Below are positions 35,926-45,669 of a stretch of DNA of 64,000 nt, piece after piece (the stretch's first letter is position 1; each line of letters begins with the position of its first letter). The notes under the pieces were generated by a model. That model did not search any database and was not told where the DNA came from. It saw only the letters and a list, made by a program, of their open reading frames with translations. Made by a program: the position numbers and the translations under genes. The stretch covers positions 372,001 through 436,000 of the forward strand of contig NZ_JAEUAO010000004.1 of the NCBI RefSeq assembly GCF_019511375.1. The letters run 5' to 3'. The DNA is from Rhizobium herbae. Its GTDB lineage: Bacteria > Pseudomonadota > Alphaproteobacteria > Rhizobiales > Rhizobiaceae.

Positions 35926-36954
35926 TCAGTTATTTGCGGCCGCATGCCGCAGAACCTGGTCGAAATGGTCGATCGTCGCGAGAAGACCATCGTCGATATC
36001 GATGTTCGGACGCCAGCCAAGTTGCCCGGCTGCACGGCTGATATCCGGGCGGCGTTGTTTGGGATCGTCAACGGCAGCAAGCATGTGGACGATCGGAGAT
36101 TTCGAATTGGCGAGTCGGACGATGCGGTGGGCCAGGTCGATCACCGTCAACTCGGCAGGGTTGCCGAGATTGATGGGGCCGGTGATGTCGGGCGACGAGT
36201 GGAAGAGTTTCATGAACCCTCCGACCAGATCGTCGACATGGCAGAACGAACGGGTCTGCAACCCGGATCCGTAGATGGTTATGGGTGCATTGCGCAGCGC
36301 CTGGACGATGAAATTCGAAACGACACGCCCGTCATCGGGGCGCATGCGCGGTCCGTACGTATTGAAAATCCGTGCGACCTTGATCTTCAGGCCATAGAGG
36401 CGGTGAAAGTCGAAAAACTGGGTCTCGGCGCAGCGCTTTCCTTCGTCGTAGCAGGCGCGAGGCCCGGTCGTGTTGACATTGCCGAGATAGTCTTCGCGTT
36501 GTGGTGAAACCAACGGATCACCATACACCTCGGATGTCGATGCCTGGATAATGGTCGCATCGCGGCGACGGGCAAGCTCCAGCAGGTTTCGGGCACCGAC
36601 AATATTGGTGAAGAGCGTACCGATAGGATCGGCCTGATAGGCGGGCGGCGATGCCGGGCTTGCAAAATTGAAGATGGCATCGACCTTGACGTTGAGCGGT
36701 GACCGGATGTCGTGCCGCCTGAACGTGAAGTGCGGCAGGTCGAGCAGGTGCTTGACGTTCTCGATGCGCCCCGTCGAGAGGTCGTCGGCGCAGATGACGT
36801 CATAGTCTGCCGCGAGCAGCGATTCACAGAGATGCGAGCCCAAAAAACCCGCGCCACCGGCCACAAGTACTTTCTTGAGTTTTTTACTCTTGTTACTAGG
36901 AAACTGGAGAATATTCTCAGTAATACCCGTTTTGGGCTTGTTCGTTCGCGCCAT
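35926..36954 (-). CDS. UDP-glucuronate decarboxylase-like NAD-dependent epimerase
   Basis: 342 aa. After a polar N-terminus of about 26 residues comes an extended SDR fold: VAGGAGFLGSHLCESLL, STSEVYGDP, the YxxxK variant CYDEGKRCAE, NTYGPRM. The motifs CYDEGKR and NTYGPRM match UDP-xylose synthase (UXS), which decarboxylates UDP-glucuronate to UDP-xylose. An epimerase of the same superfamily is possible. It is the first gene of the minus-strand polysaccharide run. The long AT-rich region upstream presumably contains its promoter. Confidence 0.85.
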   Translation of the reverse strand: MARTNKPKTGITENILQFPSNKSKKLKKVLVAGGAGFLGSHLCESLLAADYDVICADDLSTGRIENVKHLLDLPHFTFRRHDIRSPLNVKVDAIFNFASPASPPAYQADPIGTLFTNIVGARNLLELARRRDATIIQASTSEVYGDPLVSPQREDYLGNVNTTGPRACYDEGKRCAETQFFDFHRLYGLKIKVARIFNTYGPRMRPDDGRVVSNFIVQALRNAPITIYGSGLQTRSFCHVDDLVGGFMKLFHSSPDITGPINLGNPAELTVIDLAHRIVRLANSKSPIVHMLAAVDDPKQRRPDISRAAGQLGWRPNIDIDDGLLATIDHFDQVLRHAAANN

Positions 36955-37619
36955 GACTCAGCTCCCGCCTGGACTACACAAAACTAGATGTCGTACGTAG
37001 ATATCCCCCGAATTCTGTGGGCGGCTGGACACCGTTCCCCCAAAATTTGAGAGTGCAGAAACGCCGAATCACGGATAACTCGGGGGTGAGTACGAGATTT
37101 GGACAAGTTCTGCCGCTTATGCGGATGAAAAAGTCAGATCGAAGGGCGCGATCCGATGAAGTAAAAATTGGTTACCTATACATTAATTGGATTATGCACG
37201 CGATTTTGAAATAAGTCAAAGTCGAATCGGAATTTTCTTAAGGTTCGGAAAACGCAGGGGTTTTCGATGTGCTGACTGGTCAGAGAGGTTCAGTCCCGCT
37301 CTGAATCTGTACTTGTCTTTGCGTACTAATACTTATCATACAGTCCCGTCCGCCTTGCGCGCCCGGAAGTATTGGTGCGCCGGGAAGCGCAGTTGCGCTT
37401 CGAAATTGCAATGGAAGAAGTTGCGGCCAGAGGATTGTTCAGACTAAAAAAGTACGCGCTGCGCCAATTCTGTGCATACGACAGCTTTCGTACAGTGGCG
37501 GAATTTTTCTTCACTATGTGGTTCGGTCGTATATTTGAAGAAATGCTAATAAAGCTATTATTAAGGTTGTGATGACATACTGAGGACCGAAACCGGCGGC
37601 GACCAGTTGTGGGGCAAGG
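36955..37619. other. AT-rich intergenic region upstream of the exopolysaccharide operon
   Basis: These 665 bases lie between the divergent epimerase and lipoprotein genes. Base composition is clearly richer in A and T than the flanks. Small palindromes include TACGTA near 36995 and CTGAC-TG-GTCAG near 37272. Short open frames on both strands lack ribosome sites and look like chance. No RNA gene is recognised. It may be a large regulatory region. Confidence 0.5.
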
Positions 37620-37961
37620 ATGCATTCGAAAAAAGGTGAGGCAAACGGGGTAAGGGGACGGTTTCGCAGCATTTCATGCGTGATCGCAATCGGGTTCGTT
37701 TCCTTGCTCGCATCGTGTTCCGAGCGATCGCTCGAGGTGGCCTCTGCCGCTCCGTATCACGCTCCCAGGAAAGCATCGGCTCGCAGCGTCGCTACAGCGG
37801 AGGATCGTGTAAAGCGTGCCTCTTCCGCGAAAACCGTCAAATACGTTAGGGACTTGAAGCCGAACAGCCGTTTGATCGCCTATGGCGAGGGCCCGTACAT
37901 CTGCTCACCGAGCGGTTTTGGCCGTACCTCCCGGTGCGTGCCTCGCTGGAGTTTCGACTGA
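37620..37961 (+). CDS. small putative lipoprotein
   Basis: 113 aa. A basic N-terminus and hydrophobic stretch lead to a lipobox LLASC, giving a lipidated Cys near residue 33. The mature chain is basic and has a C-terminal block GEGPYICSPSGFGRTSRC with two Cys that could form a disulfide. Other small rhizobial envelope proteins have a similar terminal block, with unknown function. It is divergent from the polysaccharide operon and convergent with the GT39 gene, whose stop lies 66 bases downstream. Confidence 0.65.
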   Translation: MHSKKGEANGVRGRFRSISCVIAIGFVSLLASCSERSLEVASAAPYHAPRKASARSVATAEDRVKRASSAKTVKYVRDLKPNSRLIAYGEGPYICSPSGFGRTSRCVPRWSFD

Positions 37962-38027
37962 CTTGTCTGAGCCATCGGCCGACCTGGCCGCCAACGAGAC
38001 AGCCATGGTCCCGATGCGGCTTTCCAG

Positions 38028-39605
38028 TTAATCCGCGGTTGGCGGCGCCAGCCGGTAAATCAGCATGGTGTCATTGTCGACGACGCGCTCGGCGGTCTTG
38101 TCGAGATGCGCAATCAGCCCCGTATTGTATTCGACGAGCTTTCGCCCCCTGGAGTCGCGCGCATTCTTTGTCACCCCGAACCACGCCGCATCTTTGGCAC
38201 GCAGCGTCTCCAGCATGTCGATCGCCTCGCGGTCGTCGGGAAGCACCGACCAGTCGTTCATCCCGCCGCCCGGTGGGAAAACCCAGCCTCGGCGTCTGCT
38301 GTAATAGATTGCAATCGGATCACCGATCGTAGCCGAGGCCGCGATCACCAGATCTCCAGGCTTCGCGAGAGCGCTCAACCGCGAGCCAAGTTGGTGGCCG
38401 GATTGCGCGTAGGGGGTCTTCATGAGATGGAGCCCCGGAATGCTGCCGCCGACGATCGCGATAGCCGCAATAACGGCCGATCGCAGCAGGGTTGATGGCG
38501 CGCTCCACTGCAGGCTGCCGTCAATTCTGGCCAAAAGGATGAGCCCGCGGCCGGCAAGCGCGGCCACCGGCACGTTGAAGATATGGAAGTTCCACGGATT
38601 GGTCTTGATCTCGCGCGCGGCGAAAAAATAGACGATAAGGGCGCCGGCGAGCCATGCGTGGAAGAACCACTGGACTTTGCCGCGTGCCGGGCTGGTCGCC
38701 CCCGGCGGCCTGACCAGCATCGCTATGCCGGCGAGGACCACAACGGGCAGGGTAAAGAGCCAGTTGCTCGCGATCTTCCATGCGGCGGGAAGGTAAAAGG
38801 CCTGGCTGAAGAACTTGGAGAGCCCGTCGTCCCAGAGATAGCCGCTGCCGGCGACATGATAGGGCGGAAAATTCGTGCCGACATGGATCGCCCAGCGATA
38901 GTAGCCGAGGATCAGCGCGCCGGCCATCAGCGCGACCGGCGCGATCTGCAGGATGCGGCGCGGATTGAGCCTGCCTCTCACCTGGAGAATGGAAAAGGTC
39001 GCATAGGTCATCGGCACGACCACGGCGATGCCGGGCAGCTTGGCGAGCACCCCAAGGGTCGCGATCACACCGGCGAGCACCAGCAGACCAGGGCGGTCTT
39101 CCTGCAGATAGACGACGTAGAGCCACGCGCCGGTGGTGACCAGCGACAGCATCGCCGGGTCCGGAAGAAACGACCGGTCGATGAAAACCGCACCTGGCAT
39201 GATTGCGAGCAGAAACGCACCGGCATGCGCGTGCGCCATGCCCCATACGCGATCAAGCAGCCGGTGCAGGGCAAAGACGCCCCACAGGCCAAAGGTGATG
39301 GCGACCATGCGCCCCAGCCAGTCATGCCAGCCGAACAGCGCGTAGAGCAGCGCAGTTATATAGGAGATGATCTGCAGTTCGCGCCCCTGATAGGCGGGGC
39401 CCGGACCGGTCCAGCTCACCTCCGGAAAGAAGATGTTCCAGCTGCGTGCCAGGAAATTGTCGGCCATCATCGCCGTACTGGCCTCACGCCAGCTAAACGC
39501 GTCGATCAAGGGCTGCTGGACATCGTGGAGGCGAAACAAGGCAGCAAGCACCAGTATGCCGGCCAGAACCGCGCAATTACGCTGCCCGATACCGGTTCCC
39601 GGCAT
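38028..39605 (-). CDS. GT39-type polytopic membrane glycosyltransferase
   Basis: 525 aa from ATG at 39605, which has a strong GGAGG site; upstream in-frame codons look non-coding. About ten membrane helices occupy residues 1-400. The first periplasmic loop has the acidic catalytic motif typical of lipid-linked sugar users (DAFSWREASTAMMA). A soluble C-terminal region of about 110 residues follows. Members move sugars from polyprenyl phosphate to proteins or lipid A (ArnT, PMT). The acceptor is unknown. It stands alone, convergent with the lipoprotein gene, but lies close to the exopolysaccharide operon. Confidence 0.82.
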   Translation of the reverse strand: MPGTGIGQRNCAVLAGILVLAALFRLHDVQQPLIDAFSWREASTAMMADNFLARSWNIFFPEVSWTGPGPAYQGRELQIISYITALLYALFGWHDWLGRMVAITFGLWGVFALHRLLDRVWGMAHAHAGAFLLAIMPGAVFIDRSFLPDPAMLSLVTTGAWLYVVYLQEDRPGLLVLAGVIATLGVLAKLPGIAVVVPMTYATFSILQVRGRLNPRRILQIAPVALMAGALILGYYRWAIHVGTNFPPYHVAGSGYLWDDGLSKFFSQAFYLPAAWKIASNWLFTLPVVVLAGIAMLVRPPGATSPARGKVQWFFHAWLAGALIVYFFAAREIKTNPWNFHIFNVPVAALAGRGLILLARIDGSLQWSAPSTLLRSAVIAAIAIVGGSIPGLHLMKTPYAQSGHQLGSRLSALAKPGDLVIAASATIGDPIAIYYSRRRGWVFPPGGGMNDWSVLPDDREAIDMLETLRAKDAAWFGVTKNARDSRGRKLVEYNTGLIAHLDKTAERVVDNDTMLIYRLAPPTAD

Positions 39606-39889
39606 GACGTCCTCCTTCACCGGCAAGTCACTGTGCGGACTATAATAGAAACGCGTAACGCTATAGTTACTCCACACAGAGAGCGTTTGTCTGCCTTCGC
39701 GAGGCACCTGCTGGTGGCATGGTCGATCACGCCTTGCCGCAACCAGTATCGCGGAGGCCGGTCCAAGCGCGGCGGACGGTGGCCATTGTCGACAGCCGGT
39801 GTTCGAAAACGGGTATAAGCAGCGGCTGCACCCGTTTCAGCCTTGGTCAGGAGAAGCGGGCCCGGGCATTCGGGCCAATCTTGAAACGT

Positions 39890-42514
39890 TCAGCGAATAT
39901 CGAGCAGCCGTTCCAGATATTGCCGCTCGGCTTCCGGCGAGGCATTCGTGCCGAGACGACGGCGGATTTCCTCGAGAATTTCGCGCGCCCTCTGGGTGTC
40001 GATCTCGTCGGGCACCTTGACCTGGTCGCCGAAATCCGGTCCGGCATTCTGCTGGCGCCGGCCGAGCGGATCGCGGCCGTTCTGGCCATATTGCGGAATG
40101 CCCTGGCCCGGTCCGGAGCCCGGACCCTGGCTCTGCATCTGCTGCATCATGTCCTGGGCGCCATCGCGCAGCGCCTGCAGCGCGCGGCCCTGGCTGCCGA
40201 CCGCCTGCTCGCCTTCGCCTCTGCCGAGCGCGCCTGCCGCCCCCTTCATCTCGCGGCCAGCCTCGCCGAAGCCCTTGCCGGGCTTGATACCCATGCCTTC
40301 GAGGCCCTTCTGCAGCTCGCCAAGCTGTTTGCCGAGCTGTTCCTGCTGCGCCTGCAGATTCTTCAGCGCCTGCTTCAGCTCCTCGGCCGTCATATTGTCG
40401 AGCGGCCCCGGCTGGGCCTTCTCGTCCGGTTGCTGGCCGGGCTCCTGCGGCATGTCCTGATTAAACAGCTCCTGATCCTCGCCGTCGAGCGGATCGCCGC
40501 GCTGCATGCGGTCACGCAGGGCCTGATCGAACTTGAAGGTCTCGTCCATCAGCTGCTGCTGCTGCTGCATCAGCTGGCCAAGCTTGTCCATCTGCTCGCG
40601 CATCTGGCTGTTGGCTTCGCCCTGCTGTTGCTGCATGCGGCCGGCCTGGAGGCTGTTCATCATGCGCTGCATTTCAGACAGCAGCTGGCGTGCCTGATCC
40701 TTGGCGCCGGATCTGGCGAGGTTCTCGATCTGGTTCATCATCTTTTCCAGATCCTGCTGGCGCAGCACGTTGTTCTGGTCCGGATTGGCGGCCATGCGCG
40801 GGTTCTTGGCGGCCTGTCTGGCGAGCGCCTCCATATACTCCTGCATCGCCTCGCGCAGTTCCTGCATCAGCTTGGCGATTTCCTCGTCGGATGCATTGCG
40901 CTCCAGGGCCTCGGACAGCTTTTGTTGCGCATCGCGCAGCCGCTTGTCGGCCAGCGCCAAGTCGCCATCCTCGATGCCGAGCGCGATTTCCCAGAGATGG
41001 CCCGCGGCGTCGCGCAGCATGTCGTCATTGCGGGCGAGCGCCATGCGGGTATGCGCCGATTGCAAGAGCAGGAAATGCGTGAGATTGGGGATCGTCTCGT
41101 CAGGCCTGATCATCAGCGCGTCATTGAGGTCGATCGCGTGCGGCAACTGGTTGGTATCGAGCGAGAACACCTGGCGCTGCTCGGCGACGGCACCGGCCAG
41201 CGGCTCGAAGAACTGGCGGGCAGGCAGGATCATCGCCTGCGGCACGCTGCGGCCTTCCTGTCCGGCGGCATCGCGGGCGACGAGCGTGACTGTGACGCGT
41301 TTTCCCGAAAGCGGATGTTCGCTAAGGTTGCGGCTGGTCAGCCCCTTGGCCTCGCGGGCATTGCGCTTGGGCAGGTCGAGACGATATTCCGGCAGCGGAT
41401 AAAGTGGACGGGCGCCCGCCTCGGGCTTGTCGAGCGGCGTGATCTCGGCCCATGCATCCTGAATGCCGTAGTCATCCCTGGCCGCGAAGCCGATTTCGAG
41501 CGCCCCATTTCCCGTAGGGTGGGGAATGCCGTCGAATGCGATATCCGGCACGCTGTCGGGAATCACCGTGAAGGCCCATGTTTCGCCGCCGACGCCGAGC
41601 CTGCCGTCCCTGGTGATTTTCAGAACATGGGTTTCACTGCCGGGCTTGGCCGGATCGGCCGGAAGGGCTTGCGCCGCGGTTTTCTGCACTTCGGAGGGTT
41701 TCGGCTCCGCCGCAGGGATGACGAGCGGTTTGCTCGCACCATCCTCATGATAGGTAACCGCCGTGGCCTTGCCGCCGCTGGTGATGCGGACCGTCAATTC
41801 GCTGAATTGCGGGACGCTAAGCGGTTCGGAACTGTCTGATGCCTGCTCGCTTCCCTGGCGGCCGGTGAGGAAGACCGGGGCGCGGCCGGTATAGGCCGGT
41901 GGCGTGACCCAGGCGTCGATACGCACATCAGGCTTTGCCTCGACCTGTTGCGGCGGATGAAAGGCATCGGAAATCTGGCCGGCCCGGTTCGAATAGGAAT
42001 AGGCGAAAGCGACACAGGCGATCAGCACAGGAAGCGCGCGCAGTCCGTAGCTATCGCTGCGGGCGATGTCGGGCCGCGGCAGGCCGGTCTCCAGCGTGTT
42101 GATCATCCGCGCCATGCGCACCTGGTGTTCCTGCCAAAGCGCATGGCCGAAAGCGCCGCTGGTCGCCGGCCGGTCGTCCTGCACGCGGATTGCCTGGTGG
42201 GCAAGGTTGTTGCGCTCCTCCAGCATCCGGTCCGCGTCGATATTGCCCGGAACGCGAAGGCGCAGCAGCGGAACGAGCAGAGCGACAAAGGCGGCTGCGA
42301 AGCCAATGAGGACGATCACGTGCATCCAGCCGGGCGCAACGCGGAAAAAGCCGAACCAGGCGGCGGAAAGGAAGAAAAGGACGGTCGCAGCCAGGGGTAG
42401 GGCGCGGGGCGCGGCCCGTTCGGCAAAGAGGATGACACGAGCAAGCGTCCGCTTGACCGCCAGGCTTCTCATCCAGCCCGTCCCCGTCGAGCTATCCCGG
42501 CGGATTTTCGTCAT
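39890..42514 (-). CDS. TIGR02302/DUF4175 family protein
   Basis: 874 aa from ATG at 42514 (AAAGGGAACGG upstream). Two membrane helices near residues 28-75 and a third near 140-155 are followed by a large domain of beta character. The final third is a long helical Gln/Met/Asp-rich region with many LQAQQEQLGKQLGELQ-type stretches and Gly/Pro-rich segments. This is the TIGR02302 pattern, an alphaproteobacterial family with low-complexity C-terminus and no settled function. It is the last gene of the minus-strand run argH, lptM-like, lysA. Expect similarity searches to be confounded by composition. Confidence 0.85.
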   Translation of the reverse strand: MTKIRRDSSTGTGWMRSLAVKRTLARVILFAERAAPRALPLAATVLFFLSAAWFGFFRVAPGWMHVIVLIGFAAAFVALLVPLLRLRVPGNIDADRMLEERNNLAHQAIRVQDDRPATSGAFGHALWQEHQVRMARMINTLETGLPRPDIARSDSYGLRALPVLIACVAFAYSYSNRAGQISDAFHPPQQVEAKPDVRIDAWVTPPAYTGRAPVFLTGRQGSEQASDSSEPLSVPQFSELTVRITSGGKATAVTYHEDGASKPLVIPAAEPKPSEVQKTAAQALPADPAKPGSETHVLKITRDGRLGVGGETWAFTVIPDSVPDIAFDGIPHPTGNGALEIGFAARDDYGIQDAWAEITPLDKPEAGARPLYPLPEYRLDLPKRNAREAKGLTSRNLSEHPLSGKRVTVTLVARDAAGQEGRSVPQAMILPARQFFEPLAGAVAEQRQVFSLDTNQLPHAIDLNDALMIRPDETIPNLTHFLLLQSAHTRMALARNDDMLRDAAGHLWEIALGIEDGDLALADKRLRDAQQKLSEALERNASDEEIAKLMQELREAMQEYMEALARQAAKNPRMAANPDQNNVLRQQDLEKMMNQIENLARSGAKDQARQLLSEMQRMMNSLQAGRMQQQQGEANSQMREQMDKLGQLMQQQQQLMDETFKFDQALRDRMQRGDPLDGEDQELFNQDMPQEPGQQPDEKAQPGPLDNMTAEELKQALKNLQAQQEQLGKQLGELQKGLEGMGIKPGKGFGEAGREMKGAAGALGRGEGEQAVGSQGRALQALRDGAQDMMQQMQSQGPGSGPGQGIPQYGQNGRDPLGRRQQNAGPDFGDQVKVPDEIDTQRAREILEEIRRRLGTNASPEAERQYLERLLDIR

Positions 42515-42653
42515 CCGTTCCCTTTCAGCATTCGAAACGTGCCACGAAGAATAACACTCTTTGTGGCGAAGACGAGGGCGGCAACGCAATCGTGATCGAA
42601 TTCGTACGTCTGTGGTTGACGCTATCAACAGCGGCAGGGCACGAGCGGTGGGC

Positions 42654-43922
42654 TCAGTCGAGCCAATCCGGTACCGAGTCGAGCCCGATCAGGTCCTCGT
42701 AGGTCGTGCGTGGGCGGACCACGTGGAAACGGTCGCCGTTGACCAGCACCTCGGGCACCAGCAGGCGGCTGTTATAGGTGCCGGCCTGCACAGCGCCATA
42801 GGCGCCGGCGGTGCCGACGGCGATGAGATCGCCGGGCTTCGGCATCGCCATTTCGCGGTCGAGGGCCAGATAATCGCCGGTCTCGCAGACGGGGCCGACC
42901 ACGTCGGCCTTGATGCGGGGCGCATTGGCGGCGGAAATCCGGACCGGCCGGATTTCATGATAGGCCTCGTAAAGCGTCGGGCGGATCAGGTCGTTCATGG
43001 CGCCATCGACGATGACGAAGGTCTTCGAGCCGCCGTCCTTCACATAGATGACCTCGGTCACCAGAATGCCGGCATTGCCGACGATCAGCCGGCCCGGCTC
43101 GGTGACGATCTTGCAGTTCAGGTTGCGCAGCTGGTCCTTGACGATGTTGGCATAGGCGTCGGGCAGGGGAGGCGGATTGTTGTCTTCCTTGTACGGTACG
43201 CCAAGCCCGCCGCCGACATCGACGTGATCGATCGCATGGCCGTCGGCGCGCAGCGTATCGACCAGCTCGCGCAAGAGCTTGAATGCATCCTCGAACGGCT
43301 GCAGCTCGGTGATCTGGCTGCCGATATGCATGTCGATGCCGGTCACCTTGATGCCGGGCAGCGTCGCTGCATGGGCGTAGACGGCGCGGGCGCGCTCCCA
43401 CGAGATGCCGAACTTGTTTTCCTTCTTGCCGGTCGAGATCTTCGCGTGCGTTCGCGCATCGACGTCCGGATTGATGCGGAAGGAAACATGCGCCTTTTTG
43501 CCGAGCCGAACGGCGCGCGCGTTGAGGATCTCGAGTTCCGGTTCGGATTCGACGTTGAAGCAGTAGATGCCGGCCTCGAGCGCGAGGTCCATTTCCGCTG
43601 CCGTCTTGCCGACGCCGGAGAACATGATGCGGCTTGCCGGAATGCCGGCCGCCAGGGCACGGCGCAGCTCGCCGCCCGAAACCACGTCGACACCGGCGCC
43701 CAGCCGTCCAAGGGTCTTCAGCACGGCCTGGTTGGAGTTGGCCTTCATCGCATAGCAGACCATGGCGTCGATATCGGCGAAGGCCTTGGAGAAGACCGAA
43801 TAGTGCCGTTCGAGCGTTGCGGTGGAATAGCAATAGAAGGGCGTGCCGACCGCCTTGGCGATGTCGATGACGGAGACGCCTTCCGCAAAGAGAATGCCGT
43901 CGCGATATTCGAAATGGTTCAA
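42654..43922 (-). CDS. lysA: diaminopimelate decarboxylase
   Basis: 422 aa from TTG at 43922 (MNHFEYRDGILFAEG). It is a fold-type III PLP enzyme: the Schiff-base Lys is in CYAMKANSNQAVL, the His is near HIGSQITEL, the Gly-rich phosphate site is in DVGGGLGVPY, and the active-site Cys is in GPVCETGDY. It makes L-lysine from meso-DAP, the last step of the pathway and a drain on the peptidoglycan precursor. It lies 12 bases after the small lipoprotein gene, the common LptM-LysA arrangement. Confidence 0.96.
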   Translation of the reverse strand: MNHFEYRDGILFAEGVSVIDIAKAVGTPFYCYSTATLERHYSVFSKAFADIDAMVCYAMKANSNQAVLKTLGRLGAGVDVVSGGELRRALAAGIPASRIMFSGVGKTAAEMDLALEAGIYCFNVESEPELEILNARAVRLGKKAHVSFRINPDVDARTHAKISTGKKENKFGISWERARAVYAHAATLPGIKVTGIDMHIGSQITELQPFEDAFKLLRELVDTLRADGHAIDHVDVGGGLGVPYKEDNNPPPLPDAYANIVKDQLRNLNCKIVTEPGRLIVGNAGILVTEVIYVKDGGSKTFVIVDGAMNDLIRPTLYEAYHEIRPVRISAANAPRIKADVVGPVCETGDYLALDREMAMPKPGDLIAVGTAGAYGAVQAGTYNSRLLVPEVLVNGDRFHVVRPRTTYEDLIGLDSVPDWLD

Positions 43923-43934
43923 GGGAGTGCCCTG

Positions 43935-44129
43935 TTAAAGGAGAGGATCAAGGAGAAAGCGCTTGTCCTGCACCTCATCCTTCTTTTCGACGGTGCCCGG
44001 TGCTGCCTTGGTATTGATCGGCGCGGTCGAACCCGGTCGATCAAGGTCGCCCTTGCGGCCGCAGCCGGACAAGGTCAGGCCGGCGATGGCAAGCGCAGCA
44101 AGCAGATAGGTGGTGTTTCGCAGATGCAT
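43935..44129 (-). CDS. lptM: LptM-like small lipoprotein
   Basis: 64 aa. A signal peptide with lipobox TLSGCGRKG gives a lipidated Cys near residue 23; CGxKGxL is the YifL/LptM core. The mature chain is short and ends KRFLLDPLL. LptM helps mature the LptDE lipopolysaccharide translocon in enterobacteria; the same role here is inferred. It sits between argH and lysA on the same strand, as in many proteobacteria. Confidence 0.85.
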   Translation of the reverse strand: MHLRNTTYLLAALAIAGLTLSGCGRKGDLDRPGSTAPINTKAAPGTVEKKDEVQDKRFLLDPLL

Positions 44130-44223
44130 GGATGCTTCCCGGTCAGGGTGGTGAGCCCTTCTTGCAAAATTCGTCAGAACTCATATCGGCTTTTCAGGGG
44201 CTTGTGCACCCTGAATCTTGACC

Positions 44224-45627
44224 TCAATTGCGACCCCGCCACCAGGCGATCTGCTTCTTCACTTCGCTCGGTGCCGTGCCGCCAAACGAGGTGCGGCTGG
44301 CAACCGAGGCCTCGACCGTGAGCACGTCGAACACCTTGTCGGTGATATCCGCATGGATCGCCTGCAGCTCTTCAAGCGACAGTTCGGCAAGCTCGCAGCC
44401 CTTCTGTTCGGCCAGCGCCACCGCCCGGCCGGTGACGTGATGGGCGTCGCGGAAGGGCAGGCCGGCCTCGCGCACCAGCCAGTCGGCAAGATCGGTCGCC
44501 GTGGAATAGCCGGAGCCGGCGGCGGCCTTCATACGGTCGGCGCGGATGGTCATGTCGCGCACCATGCCGGTCATCGCGGCAATGGCGAGTTCCAGGCTTT
44601 CGGCCGAATCGAAGACCTGTTCCTTGTCTTCCTGCATGTCCTTGGAATAGGCGAGCGGCAGGCCCTTCATCACCGTCAGAAGTGCGATGAGCGAACCGTT
44701 GATGCGGCCGGTCTTGGCGCGGACCAGCTCGGCTGCATCCGGGTTCTTCTTCTGCGGCATGATCGAGGAGCCGGTGGAAAACGCGTCCGACAGGCGCACG
44801 AAGCCGAATTGCGGCGTCGACCAGATGACGATCTCTTCGGCGAGCCGTGACAGGTGGGTGGCGCAGATCGAGGCGATCGCCAGGAATTCCAGCGCGAAGT
44901 CGCGGTCCGACACGGTGTCGATCGAATTGCGCGTCGGTTCGCGAAAGCCGAGTGCCTTGGCCGTCATGTGGCGGTCGATCGGAAAGCCGGTGCCGGCAAG
45001 CGCCGCAGCACCGATCGGGCTTTCGTCCATGTGCTCGATGGCATGGCGCACGCGCGAGCGGTCGCGGCCGAACATCTCGACATAGGCCATGCAATGATGG
45101 CCGAAGGTGACGGGCTGGGCGGTCTGCAGATGGGTGAAGCCGGGCATCACCGTCTCGGCATGTTCCTCGGCGCGGTCGAGGAAGGCGGCGATCAGCGCCG
45201 TCAGCATCTTCTCAGTCTTCTGCAGTTCTTCCTTCACCCAGAGGCGGAAATCGAGCGCCACCTGGTCGTTGCGCGAGCGGGCGGTGTGCAGGCGCCCGGC
45301 GGCCGGGCCGATCAGGGTTGCGAGCCGCGCCTCGACGTTCATATGGATGTCTTCGAGCTGGCGGGAGAATTCGAACTGGCCGCTTTCGATCTCTGACAGG
45401 ATCGTGCTCAGGCCGTGAACGATCTTGTCTTTATCCTCGGCGGAAATGATGCCTTGATGCGCAAGCATGGTCGCATGCGCTATCGAGCCGCGGATATCTT
45501 GGGCGAAAAGCTTCTTGTCGAAGCCGATCGAGGCATTTATCTCCTCCATGATCGCGTCCGGCCCTTGCGCGAAGCGTCCGCCCCACATCTGGTTGGAGGA
45601 TTTGGTTTCGGAAGTGCCGTCGCCCAT
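44224..45627 (-). CDS. argH: argininosuccinate lyase
   Basis: 467 aa from ATG at 45627. It belongs to the fumarase/aspartase superfamily: the signature [12 protein letters not shown] is present, with TARSRNDQ and HTGS-type regions ([13 protein letters not shown]). It cleaves argininosuccinate into arginine and fumarate. It is the first gene of the minus-strand run that continues through the LptM-like lipoprotein, lysA and TIGR02302. The divergent TlpA-like gene begins only about 20-40 bases away, so promoters must overlap coding sequence or each other. Confidence 0.96.
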   Translation of the reverse strand: MGDGTSETKSSNQMWGGRFAQGPDAIMEEINASIGFDKKLFAQDIRGSIAHATMLAHQGIISAEDKDKIVHGLSTILSEIESGQFEFSRQLEDIHMNVEARLATLIGPAAGRLHTARSRNDQVALDFRLWVKEELQKTEKMLTALIAAFLDRAEEHAETVMPGFTHLQTAQPVTFGHHCMAYVEMFGRDRSRVRHAIEHMDESPIGAAALAGTGFPIDRHMTAKALGFREPTRNSIDTVSDRDFALEFLAIASICATHLSRLAEEIVIWSTPQFGFVRLSDAFSTGSSIMPQKKNPDAAELVRAKTGRINGSLIALLTVMKGLPLAYSKDMQEDKEQVFDSAESLELAIAAMTGMVRDMTIRADRMKAAAGSGYSTATDLADWLVREAGLPFRDAHHVTGRAVALAEQKGCELAELSLEELQAIHADITDKVFDVLTVEASVASRTSFGGTAPSEVKKQIAWWRGRN

Positions 45628-45669
45628 GAAGAATGCCCGCCCTGGAGAATGACCCAATTGGAAAATGAA

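Noticed and set aside
37326-37625. Overlapping short frames on both strands in the AT-rich region
   Set aside because: No ribosome sites and no motif; amino-acid composition looks random.
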